A stretch of DNA of 64,000 nucleotides from Bacteroidales bacterium. GTDB taxonomy: Bacteria > Bacteroidota > Bacteroidia > Bacteroidales > UBA932. Positions 43,356-50,086 of the stretch are shown here, piece after piece; the stretch's first letter is position 1; every line of letters starts with the position of its first letter. The notes beneath the pieces are model-generated. The model saw only the letters and a list, made by a program, of their open reading frames with translations, searched no databases and was not told the origin of the DNA. The stretch covers positions 1-64,000 of the forward strand of contig JAFUGJ010000032.1 of the NCBI GenBank assembly GCA_017469425.1. The letters are read 5' to 3'. The position numbers were made by a program, and so were the translations under genes.

Positions 43356-44075
43356 TTATACGGATACTGAGAAGTCAAAGGACTGCTGCCGGTACTGATT
43401 TCTATACCCGGACTTACGGTCAAGAAGTACGTGTTTCACGTGTACCGTATACTCCGGCAGGTCCAATCCCCACAGCTCAGTAAATTCAGGGATTGCAAAT
43501 CCGATTGTACACTGACCTCCAGCACAAGGAATCAACGAAAGAAAAGAACGCATCTTGCCGGGATCACGTCCTCTTCCCGGCTTGGTGAGCTGGAGCCTGG
43601 CCAGTATCTGGTAGCGGTCCTTCTCTGCATTCTCATCAAGCCATACATTAAAATCCATCAGGAGCATCCCTTCCTCAATCATAGCGCCAGCCACACTCTC
43701 AAGCGCATAAGCAGGAAACGATTCCCACGGGAGCGGCAGTGGGACATGCTCGTTGCCCAAACTGGCGAAACCATGGTATGCAGATACGAAGAGATTGTGT
43801 CCGCTGATGCCGGATTTACCGTCAAACGGTGGTCGGTGCGAAACCACGCCTACAGCACAGGCGTTCCATTCCCTATGGTCTGCTGGTGACAACTGCCGCC
43901 AGGACTCCAGGGCACGAAGATGAACGGACAGATGTTCCCGCTGGGACATCGTCCCGGGAAATTCAGGCCGAGAGCGCCTGCGATAATAGCAGACACCGTT
44001 CCTATGATAATAAGTCTTTTCCCCTATGGAGCCGTAGCAGTCCTCAAAGGGCATGGATGGGATATATCTGGGCAT
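43356..44075 (-). CDS. Unknown protein, divergent SGSAKGVT-type paralog
   Basis: A 239-residue protein related in layout to those at 39,811 and 42,161: start MPRYIPSMPFEDCYGSIGEKTYYHRNGVCYYRRR, then LSPADHREWNACAVG and GKSGISGHNLFVSAY, which parallel the SGSAKGVT, LTPAQ..AW and ISGANLF blocks. The C-terminal half is beta-rich (LLMDFNVWLDENAEKDRYQILARLQL). The frame is open to 44,150, but the ATG at 44,075 aligns with the paralogs' starts. Function unknown. Confidence 0.55.
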   Translation of the reverse strand: MPRYIPSMPFEDCYGSIGEKTYYHRNGVCYYRRRSRPEFPGTMSQREHLSVHLRALESWRQLSPADHREWNACAVGVVSHRPPFDGKSGISGHNLFVSAYHGFASLGNEHVPLPLPWESFPAYALESVAGAMIEEGMLLMDFNVWLDENAEKDRYQILARLQLTKPGRGRDPGKMRSFLSLIPCAGGQCTIGFAIPEFTELWGLDLPEYTVHVKHVLLDRKSGYRNQYRQQSFDFSVSV

Positions 44076-44155
44076 AATGCATACGGTTATACTAAAGGTG
44101 ACAACGGGATTACAACTCTTGGGCTCAAGGTTAGCTTCCAAGTACCACATAAGGA

Positions 44156-44431
44156 CTACTTGTGCATAAGGACCTCATTCTCCACCCAATGTTTGATGGC
44201 CCTCTTGTCCGGGATGCGGCGGAGATTCTTGTCCAAGTCGCAGAGCTTGTACACATAGGTCAGCTTATAGCCGTCCCTCTTGGGGTAATCATCAAAGACG
44301 ACCTTCCCGCTGAACTGGTGAACCCATATCTGCGTATCAAAGGACATCGTATCCTGATGCTCTGCGTATTCGGTCACATAGTAGAGAACCCGGTTTTCGA
44401 CTTTCTCGATGAAGTGTATCAAAGTTTCCAT
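44156..44431 (-). CDS. Small unknown protein
   Basis: A 91-residue soluble protein, METLIHFIEKVENRVLYY to HWVENEVLMHK, with no recognised domain. It is the first gene of the minus-strand left-arm cluster; a -7 element lies 53 bp upstream. Confidence 0.5.
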   Translation of the reverse strand: METLIHFIEKVENRVLYYVTEYAEHQDTMSFDTQIWVHQFSGKVVFDDYPKRDGYKLTYVYKLCDLDKNLRRIPDKRAIKHWVENEVLMHK

Positions 44432-44483
44432 AACTCAAGCCTTTATTAACTTACTACAAGATAGTCATTTCCTGCGAGAATAA

Positions 44484-44491
44484 CAAATTTA
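44484..44491 (-). promoter_or_regulatory. Bacteroidota -7 promoter element
   Basis: TAAATTTG on the minus strand, 53 bp before the ATG at 44,431. A TTG lies 15 bp upstream, shorter than usual. Confidence 0.4.
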
Positions 44492-44522
44492 TTTACAATG
44501 AGTTAGCAATATTTTGCACGAG

Positions 44523-45821
44523 CTAAAACGCCGACTTCCACATTTCCATGTGAACCGCAGTAACGTTCGCCGCAGCGGCGTCAGCCGCTGCTCTTTCTGG
44601 TATGTGTGCATCCTCATATCCAGCCCCCTGAGCGTGTGATGCAGCTGGAATCAGCACCGACGCCGGGGCGTAGGTATCCTGGGCGGCCTTGGTTGTTGGC
44701 AGTCTTGCAGGCAGGAACGTTGACGCGGGAGATGTCGCCAGCTTCTTTGATGTTCTGGAAGTGGGCGCTGCCTGCAAGTCTGCCAATGACCAAGGACACG
44801 GAGCGAAGCGGAGTGTTGGTCCCGGAGGCGGTCTGGAAGTGTGGGGATGCTGCTGGCTTTGGCGGGCCATCGGTCTGGAGACCTCAGGCTCCAGACCGCC
44901 GACAAAGACAGCGGCCTGTGCGGTGGACAGACGGCCTCCCGGCCCTGGGCTGGAACAGCCCAAAGGAGTGAGCGCGGCACGGACGTTTGAGCGGGGTACA
45001 AGCCTCCACGCTCACAAGCACTACCCCCCGAATAGAAGCACTTGGCTACTCCGCTGATGCTGGCGGGACGGTGGAGCGGAGGGAGGATGTTGCTGGCCGT
45101 AAGGCCTGGGAAAACGGTGAAACCGGCGCAGTCTGTGACAGGCAGCGCGGATTCTGGGCGGCGGCGTATGCTGCCGAACAGATTTGCGATGACTGACACA
45201 GTCTGCGCCAACGGCCCGAAGCGAAAGCGCAGGGCCGTATCCTGGACGCCCGGGAGGGTCTGCGAGCTGGAGACAAGGAAGTGACGAGGCCGCTGAACAG
45301 CTCGGCTGTTCAAAAGCGGACTGTCACTTACGCCGGCGGAGGCTTGCAGTCCCTTACGGGATAGCGGCCAGGTTTGACCACGGCGTAGCCGTACCTTGGA
45401 GGAACGGTGCCGGACATGGGCTGGCCAGCTCCGCTGGACTGCCGATGTACGGTGCCGGGCCGACCCGCAGCTGTGCTGCATAAGGCGGAGGACTGCCCGC
45501 ACTGCACCGGGGCTGATAGCGAGTGCCCTACCCTTGCATCTTGATGACGGTGAACGTGCCCGGCACTTTGCGCCCACGAATATCTCCTATCCCCCGATAC
45601 AGAGAAAGTAGCGGAGGCAGTGGTATCAAGCGCGACAGCGCGAAGATACGACTGCCGCAGCGGGGCCGGAACTTTGATGCCGCTATCTCGAAGGAGCGCA
45701 AAGTGCGCAGCCCGCGACTGAGGGGAGGGGTGGTCCCCTCCCTGAGCGGGCTGCCTGTCCTCCGCCGCCTCGCACGGGAGTTCGGAGGGAAAGCCCTCGC
45801 ACCTCACCGACGGAGCCATCT
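44523..45821. ncRNA. Gene-free 1.3-kb region dense in perfect hairpins: candidate giant structured RNA
   Basis: No frame on either strand has protein-like composition; the open frames are Ser/Arg/Pro-rich and overlap on both strands. The sequence holds many perfect short hairpins with small loops: CAGCGGC gtca GCCGCTG (44,573-44,590), a 10-bp stem CGGTCTGGAG / CTCCAGACCG (44,871-44,898), TGGGCTG gaa CAGCCCA (near 44,950), ACGGCCC / GGGCCGT (near 45,220), TGAACAG ctcgg CTGTTCA (near 45,300), CCAGC tcc GCTGG (near 45,430), GGGAGGGG tggt CCCCTCCC (near 45,730). Boundaries and strand are not fixed. It may resemble in kind the large ornate phage RNAs such as GOLLD or ROOL, but I cannot match either. 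Confidence 0.45.
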
Positions 45822-45958
45822 TAACATAATCCGGATTGTGTAATCTACCGCCTGGTAGGACGCTCGGGCGGGTTTCTATCGCTTAAATAGTTGCTTTAGT
45901 TAATGCGTGTAATTTCCTTATTTGGCGGTTGTTACACAATCCCGATGGGATTATGTTA
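45822..45958. repeat. Long interrupted inverted repeat
   Basis: Left arm: TAACATAATCC (45,822-45,832), GGATTGTGTAA (45,833-45,843), ACCGCC (45,847-45,852). Right arm: GGCGGT (45,924-45,929), TTACACAATCC (45,932-45,942), GGATTATGTTA (45,948-45,958). All three segments pair perfectly, 28 bp in total, with small internal loops (tct/tg and cgatg) around a central loop of 71 nt. The left arm itself contains the palindrome AATCCGGATT. Confidence 0.85.
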
Positions 45959-45978
45959 CGATGGCGGATTAGGGGCAC

Positions 45979-46275
45979 TGACCGCCGAACTGGTACGACG
46001 GCTCAAGGGCGGTCATCTCCCCTGGGGGCCGGGGGGATTCAGTGGATGGGAGTCTGTGGCGGTTGCCAAGGGGCCCCTTTGGGGAGGGCAACTGCCACTG
46101 TCTCCCATACCGCTTTCCCTTTAATCTGCGCGTGGGGGCGAAGAGAAGGAGCGCACGGCTCGCCGGGTGCTCTTTCTCCGCGAAGGGTGGCAATGAGAGG
46201 TTGCCGGGCTGGGCGGCTTGGGATGTGCGCAGGATTGCGGGGCCGACCTGCCGGGCAAGTACCGCTTTTATTATC
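45979..46275 (+). ncRNA. Strongly structured non-coding region (candidate RNA)
   Basis: Successive perfect or G-U stems: TGACCGCC / GGCGGTCA (45,979-46,015); ATGGGAG (46,046-46,052) with CTCCCAT (46,102-46,108), enclosing TGGCGGTTGCC / GGCAACTGCCA (46,057-46,067 and 46,087-46,097) capped by AAGGGGCCCCTT; GAGAAGGAGC / GCTCTTTCTC (46,143-46,178) extended by GCG/CGC. It ends in a GCGG...CCGC hairpin followed by TTTTATTAT near 46,272, so the + strand is the likelier one. It may be the 3' part of one RNA with the region from 44.5 kb. Confidence 0.5.
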
Positions 46276-46339
46276 GGCCCTTATATCGACCTTAGCGCTT
46301 GAACTTGGCTTCATCGGCCCAATTATCGGCCACTATTGC

Positions 46340-46370
46340 TTGGAAACCGTGCCGGAAACTCGTAAATTTG
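46340..46370 (+). promoter_or_regulatory. Consensus Bacteroidota promoter
   Basis: TTG at 46,340-46,342, 20-bp spacer, TAAATTTG at 46,363-46,370. Transcription should begin near 46,376, 26 nt before the ATG of the lipoprotein gene. Confidence 0.7.
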
Positions 46371-46401
46371 CAGTACAAATCATTAGCACAAGCGGTTTTA
46401 T

Positions 46402-47397
46402 ATGAAATTACATTCAGGATTTTTAACAATGGCCTCGGTGATATTACTGTTCACTATGGGCTGCAATAAGGAGAATACGCCTTCTGGTCCAACTGATAAT
46501 TGGTCTGAATGGCTTGGTCTGAAGGAGATTATGGAGACTGCCGGATATGATACCAAGAACATTATGGTAAGGGCATCCAGTCATAATGAGGACAGCTTCA
46601 ACTTCGATGATAAGGCGGCCCCTGCGATAGTCTATGTCGGAAAAAAGAATGGAACTCCTTGGATGGGATTCGGGCATATCATAGATGAAGTTAAGGGAAC
46701 AACCGCCTTTGACCGGGAACTGCTTTATCCGAATCAATCCGCCGCTAAATCAATTGTCAAGGATTTGGGCTATGGAGCAACCGAGGAAATGACCCTTGAT
46801 GGTGTTGATGTGTTGTTCTACTTGATTGATGGTGACTATACATACCTCATCATTGGAGACTACTACAAAGGTGCAAAGAACGAGAGCGTGGAAAACAAAA
46901 GGCTGGTTATCCATGATGGAATCAAGTACTGCGGAGAGAATTCCTCTATAGAGATTACGACACCGATTAAGGCAAACACAGGATATGAGCATGACTTAAT
47001 CGCTTTCAATGCATGTTTCTCCAAGGATGGCAGTAAGCTCTATGATATAACCAATGCTGCCATGAAAAGGTTAGCGCCTATGGAGCACAGCCGCAACTAC
47101 ATTACAATTCCATACTCGCACGAAGAATTCTTGACCGTATGCTATTATCCATATATCCCTACCACTGAGGTTGTAGAATGCAACTTCAAAACTGCCGAGG
47201 TCACTATCAATCATCAGGTAGATCTCGGCACTCTCAAGAGTGATAAACTTGAAGATTTCCGGCTGACACGTCACGAAGGGAGCATCTATCACTTTGAACT
47301 AACATTCTCAAAGTACAGTGGTGTCACATTTACAAAATTTCTGGAGGTAGATATCAACGACAAAATTTTAGATTATCCCAATCCAGACATATTATAA
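46402..47397 (+). CDS. Lipoprotein of unknown function
   Basis: A 331-residue lipoprotein (lipobox FTMGC, Cys21). The mature part is mixed alpha/beta (GLKEIMETAGYDTKNIMVRASSHNEDSF, VDVLFYLIDGDYTYLIIGDYYKGAKNE) and ends with FTKFLEVDINDKILDYPNPDIL. No family is recognised. It has its own strong promoter and is followed by a small gene after 7 bp. As cargo of the element it may change the cell surface; this is inference. Confidence 0.65.
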   Translation: MKLHSGFLTMASVILLFTMGCNKENTPSGPTDNWSEWLGLKEIMETAGYDTKNIMVRASSHNEDSFNFDDKAAPAIVYVGKKNGTPWMGFGHIIDEVKGTTAFDRELLYPNQSAAKSIVKDLGYGATEEMTLDGVDVLFYLIDGDYTYLIIGDYYKGAKNESVENKRLVIHDGIKYCGENSSIEITTPIKANTGYEHDLIAFNACFSKDGSKLYDITNAAMKRLAPMEHSRNYITIPYSHEEFLTVCYYPYIPTTEVVECNFKTAEVTINHQVDLGTLKSDKLEDFRLTRHEGSIYHFELTFSKYSGVTFTKFLEVDINDKILDYPNPDIL

Positions 47398-47404
47398 GCC
47401 TTAT

Positions 47405-47776
47405 ATGGTCGGTTTAAAGGTAGATGCAGGGTATCATCCCAAGGCGGAGGATGCCGTGGAAATAGATTCGGAAATCATTGACAGGGTATGCCGAAAGGTT
47501 ATCAAGCGGTTCAAGGAGACGATTCAGCCGGAAATTATCGGCGATTATCATAGTACGTTCAATTCCTACGACGCTCTGGCTTTCGGGTATTGTTGTCTTG
47601 GATACTCACTGAATGAGCTCAATCCCCACCTGGAGGATTGCATATACGACCTGATTGATTGCTGCTCAAAAGGAACGATCATAATCAATCTAAACGAAGT
47701 CTTTGACAGGTTCATGGAGATGCTGAATGAGCACTCAAACCTCCGGAAGATTCAGAAGGTGTATGAGCGGTATTAA
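47405..47776 (+). CDS. Small acidic protein of unknown function
   Basis: A 123-residue soluble, mostly helical protein (IDSEIIDRVCRKVIKRFKETIQPEIIGDYHSTFNSYDALAFGYCCLGYSLNEL). It starts 7 bp after the lipoprotein gene, so it is probably in its operon. No recognised domain and no signal peptide. Confidence 0.55.
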   Translation: MVGLKVDAGYHPKAEDAVEIDSEIIDRVCRKVIKRFKETIQPEIIGDYHSTFNSYDALAFGYCCLGYSLNELNPHLEDCIYDLIDCCSKGTIIINLNEVFDRFMEMLNEHSNLRKIQKVYERY

Positions 47777-47807
47777 ATAAACGATTTCATTTCAAACACT
47801 TCGCGCC

Positions 47808-47987
47808 ATGACAAATGCTGAAATGGAAGTCTTCATTGAGAAGTACCTTGCTCTGGAGTGGAGGCAAGTAGCCAGGGATATGATGTCATCAAAAGGTGGC
47901 TGGGTGCATACACCTGCCGGTTTTCTGGAAGCTATTATTGAAGCTTCAGAAAAAGCGGCCAAAGACAAGAACAGCCTCAACGGATAA
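47808..47987 (+). CDS. Very small protein (59 residues), unknown
   Basis: ATG at 47,808 to TAA at 47,987 encodes MTNAEMEVFIEKYLALEWRQ, a glycine-rich turn, and a helical end (FLEAIIEASEKAAKDKNSLNG). Two amphipathic helices are likely. It continues the + strand series and overlaps the convergent gene at 47,977 by 11 bp. Coding status rests on frame, helical composition and position only. Confidence 0.45.
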   Translation: MTNAEMEVFIEKYLALEWRQVARDMMSSKGGWVHTPAGFLEAIIEASEKAAKDKNSLNG

Positions 47988-48438
47988 GGGTGTCGCCGAG
48001 GATACTGATGAGTTCGTAATGGCAGTAGAAGGGATTGGTTGTGAGATAGAACCGGCGCACGTTCAACAGATATTCATGGCCACGGACAGGGGTAAAGCCA
48101 TCTATATCAGAATCCATCAGGAACCTTCGCAACTCGGATTCGCCTTTGATGGAGTATGACGGCGCGTAGATAATGGTGTCCTCCTCCCCGTCGTGCATAA
48201 GTCCGCTTTCCGCCCAATCATCGTGGACGGTCATTTCTACCTCATCAACGGTTATACCACCACCAATAGGAAGGCCTTTGTGGAAATTCGCCACCGCATC
48301 ATGAAGAGCATAGACCATTGGCGTACCGCAGTTGGCTGCCGTATCTGAACTGTCTGCACTAAACACACAGTAGCGTTGGTCCTTATTGCTGCTATCCAAT
48401 ACTTTTCCCCAAACAATGAGTTTCTTCTTTGTTGCCAT
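47977..48438 (-). CDS. DUF4377-like small protein
   Basis: A 153-residue protein without signal peptide, starting MATKKKLIVWGKVLDSSNKDQ. The C-terminal segment FTPVRGHEYLLNVRRFYLTTNPFYCHYELISIL matches the pattern of DUF4377 (a YxLxVxRxxLxxNP motif, then YxLixvl). The family is otherwise known mostly from lipoproteins; this one lacks the signal. The frame is open to 48,480, but the ATG at 48,438 begins the natural basic N-terminus. Confidence 0.5.
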   Translation of the reverse strand: MATKKKLIVWGKVLDSSNKDQRYCVFSADSSDTAANCGTPMVYALHDAVANFHKGLPIGGGITVDEVEMTVHDDWAESGLMHDGEEDTIIYAPSYSIKGESELRRFLMDSDIDGFTPVRGHEYLLNVRRFYLTTNPFYCHYELISILGDTLIR

Positions 48439-48565
48439 TATCTGATGTTTTGCTAAATCTGAGTGCGCCACATGGCACAAAGATAGCGATTATCGGGGAA
48501 ATGGCAGTGTCCACGTCCACGGAAGTGTGGACGATTTTGGTGGTGTGGACAGGGGTGGAGGGTTT

Positions 48566-49153
48566 TTAGGGTTGAACCAGGGAGGTGCGCCAGTGGCCAG
48601 TGCGGAGGGTGTCGGCGAGGATGGCGGTGTCGGGGACTTTGGCGGTGCGGTGGCAGGTGGTCATTTCCCAGTAGCCTTCGCGCTGGCGGCGGTAGTGGAA
48701 TCTGTAGAGGATTTCTCCGCTTCGGTAGAGGTAGAAGATGCCGTGGCGGGAGAAGGTGGCGTATCTGCATTCCATACCGGGGCAGTAGCCGAGTTCCAGG
48801 GCGAAGTATTGGAATTCTTTGTAGAGGGTGGGGCCGCAGGGGCGTTCCTCTATCCAGCCGGGCCAGGCGGCGAGGCGTTCAAAGACGAAGTCAACTACGG
48901 CGGAGATGAGGGTATCTTTCTCCGACTTGGGGACGGGGTTGCCGTCGGGGTCGGGGCGGCCATCGTCTTTGTGGGACATTTCATCATAGTGGCAGAGCCA
49001 GATGCAGGTGTCCATTTCAAGGAAGTGGCGCATTTCCTGCTTCAATTCGTCGGGGGTGCTGCAGGCGGCAAAGGCTTCCTCAAACCATTGGATGATGCGA
49101 TCCGGGGTTATCCTGTCGCCGGTGCGGATGGTGGTGTTTTGGGTGCCGGGCAT
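48566..49153 (-). CDS. Unknown cytoplasmic protein
   Basis: A 195-residue soluble protein (start MPGTQNTTIRTGDRITPDRIIQWFEEAF; end HRTAKVPDTAILADTLRTGHWRTSLVQP). It contains many aromatics and two C-x-H/C pairs but no clear motif. The start at 49,153 overlaps the stop of the upstream zinc-ribbon gene by one base (TAATG), so the two are translationally coupled. No family is recognised. Confidence 0.5.
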   Translation of the reverse strand: MPGTQNTTIRTGDRITPDRIIQWFEEAFAACSTPDELKQEMRHFLEMDTCIWLCHYDEMSHKDDGRPDPDGNPVPKSEKDTLISAVVDFVFERLAAWPGWIEERPCGPTLYKEFQYFALELGYCPGMECRYATFSRHGIFYLYRSGEILYRFHYRRQREGYWEMTTCHRTAKVPDTAILADTLRTGHWRTSLVQP

Positions 49154-49374
49154 TATTGGGATTGGGTGATTACTCTGATGAATTGGTGGCCGCAGGAAAG
49201 GCACTCCCAGTGGGGGCTGAGTTCGTTGATGCAGCAGCCGCCGAGGATGAATTCTCCGCGTTCTGCGGCTTCAAAGGCTTCCGGTGTGGGTTCGCCATAG
49301 AGGATGCTGACTACTTTGCCGCCGCAGTGGGGGCATTTGCGGGGTTTGCGGAGGACGGAGGTGATGTTGCTCAT
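49153..49374 (-). CDS. Small zinc-ribbon protein
   Basis: A 73-residue protein (77 if the ATG at 49,386 is used). It has CPHCG near the start and CLSCGHQF near the end, a two-knuckle zinc ribbon, with CC between them. It is coupled to the gene downstream. Zinc-binding is clear; a nucleic-acid or regulatory role is only probable. Confidence 0.6.
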   Translation of the reverse strand: MSNITSVLRKPRKCPHCGGKVVSILYGEPTPEAFEAAERGEFILGGCCINELSPHWECLSCGHQFIRVITQSQ

Positions 49375-49424
49375 GTCTTGGTTCATAGCGCTTGGCGTTG
49401 CAAAGTCACAAAATATCGTTCAAT

Positions 49425-49680
49425 CAAAAAGGAATGCCGGGTGGTCATACTGGGACCGATAGGCCGTATCCCACCGCTTGTCCGGCATTCCTTGCGGCAA
49501 TAAGTAGCCCTGCGGCGGGCGATGCACTTGCCGCAACGGATACGTAAGTGCCCCTCCAACGGGGAATGCACAGACCCAGGCTTTACACCATAGGAGGACG
49601 AACCTTACCTACTTATGCCAGCCGCAAAGATGGCCACATTTCACCTGGGATGCAAATCCGTGCAAGGCTTGTATGGGAGG
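49425..49680 (-). ncRNA. Candidate structured RNA, unit B
   Basis: Read on the minus strand this unit begins with the ~55-bp module (49,680-49,625) shared with unit A and ends with a perfect 12-bp hairpin, AAGGAATGCCGG / CCGGCATTCCTT (49,493-49,482 with 49,440-49,429), followed by TTTTT. Inside, TTGCGGCAA pairs with TTGCCGCAA and GCACTT with AAGTGC. No credible reading frame. The -7 position is degenerate (CGGATTTG). Confidence 0.45.
49625..49680. repeat. ~55-bp module, copy 1
   Basis: Imperfect direct copy of 49,987-50,040, 362 bp apart. Shared blocks: CAAAGATGG, CTGG, TGCAAATC, and CAAGGCTTGTATG(G)GAGG. Confidence 0.7.
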
Positions 49681-49685
49681 ATAAA

Positions 49686-50040
49686 CCAAAAAGCGAAGGA
49701 GGCACTTCTGGCAGAGCTCTATTCCCAGCAATACCCTCCTTCGCTTAGTCCAGATGAGCCGGGGAGGTTGATGACTCGTCCGACACTACGCACTACAGGA
49801 CTACACGTCACCGTCCTGCAGTGGGTGCTGGGGATGTCCGTAACTATTTCCGGCGAGTTGGTGCTCCCGGGGCTCCTCTCTTACGTCTTACGCGATAGTC
49901 CGCCTCCGGATATATAGCCCGTCGTCATCCCGGTCTTGTACAAGTTGCGCACTTTGGGGCCCATTCGTCCTACCGATGCGCCGGTACAAAGATGGACTCT
50001 TTCCGGCTGGTTTGCAAATCTATACAAGGCTTGTATGAGG
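49686..50040 (-). ncRNA. Candidate structured RNA, unit A
   Basis: On the minus strand the unit begins with the module at 50,040-49,987, which contains TAGATTTG (50,022-50,015), a perfect -7 element. It ends with a second 12-bp perfect hairpin, AAGCGAAGGAGG / CCTCCTTCGCTT (49,746-49,735 with 49,702-49,691), followed by TTTTT. A hairpin CAGGAC / GTCCTG lies near 49,815. The small open frames here (for example 49,615-49,917 on +) have no coding features. Confidence 0.45.
49987..50040. repeat. ~55-bp module, copy 2, containing a 15-bp palindrome
   Basis: Second copy of the module. Here ATACAAG-G-CTTGTAT (50,022-50,036) is a perfect 7+1+7 palindrome, overlapping a minus-strand -7 element and lying 24 bp upstream of the + strand -7 element at 50,061. 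A related palindrome, CTTGTACAAG, is at 49,935-49,944. It looks like an operator for a dimeric regulator. Confidence 0.7.
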
Positions 50041-50060
50041 GGTAATTGCCGGAATTTGTG

Positions 50061-50068
50061 TAAATTTG
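50061..50068 (+). promoter_or_regulatory. Bacteroidota -7 promoter element
   Basis: TAAATTTG, 18 bp before the ATG at 50,087. There is no TTG at the right distance, while the palindrome 50,022-50,036 sits near the -33 zone, which would suit an activator or repressor-controlled promoter. Confidence 0.5.
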
Positions 50069-50086
50069 CATTGCAAGCGATATCCT

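Noticed and set aside
44651..45577. 308-codon minus-strand frame and overlapping + frames in the structured region
   Set aside because: Composition is Ser/Arg/Pro/Cys-rich without any domain, frames overlap on both strands, and no promoter or ribosome-binding site fits. Treated as non-coding.
45929..46405. 158-codon + frame over the second structured block
   Set aside because: It runs through perfect hairpins and into the promoter of the next gene; no protein-like features.
49615..49917. 100-codon + frame in the tandem RNA units
   Set aside because: It crosses one of the 12-bp hairpins and has no recognisable features or homologous neighbour frame.
44450..50060. Diversity-generating retroelement or CRISPR array as an explanation of the non-coding regions
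   Set aside because: No reverse transcriptase, no template/variable repeat pair with A-specific changes, no regularly spaced short repeats and no cas genes are present.
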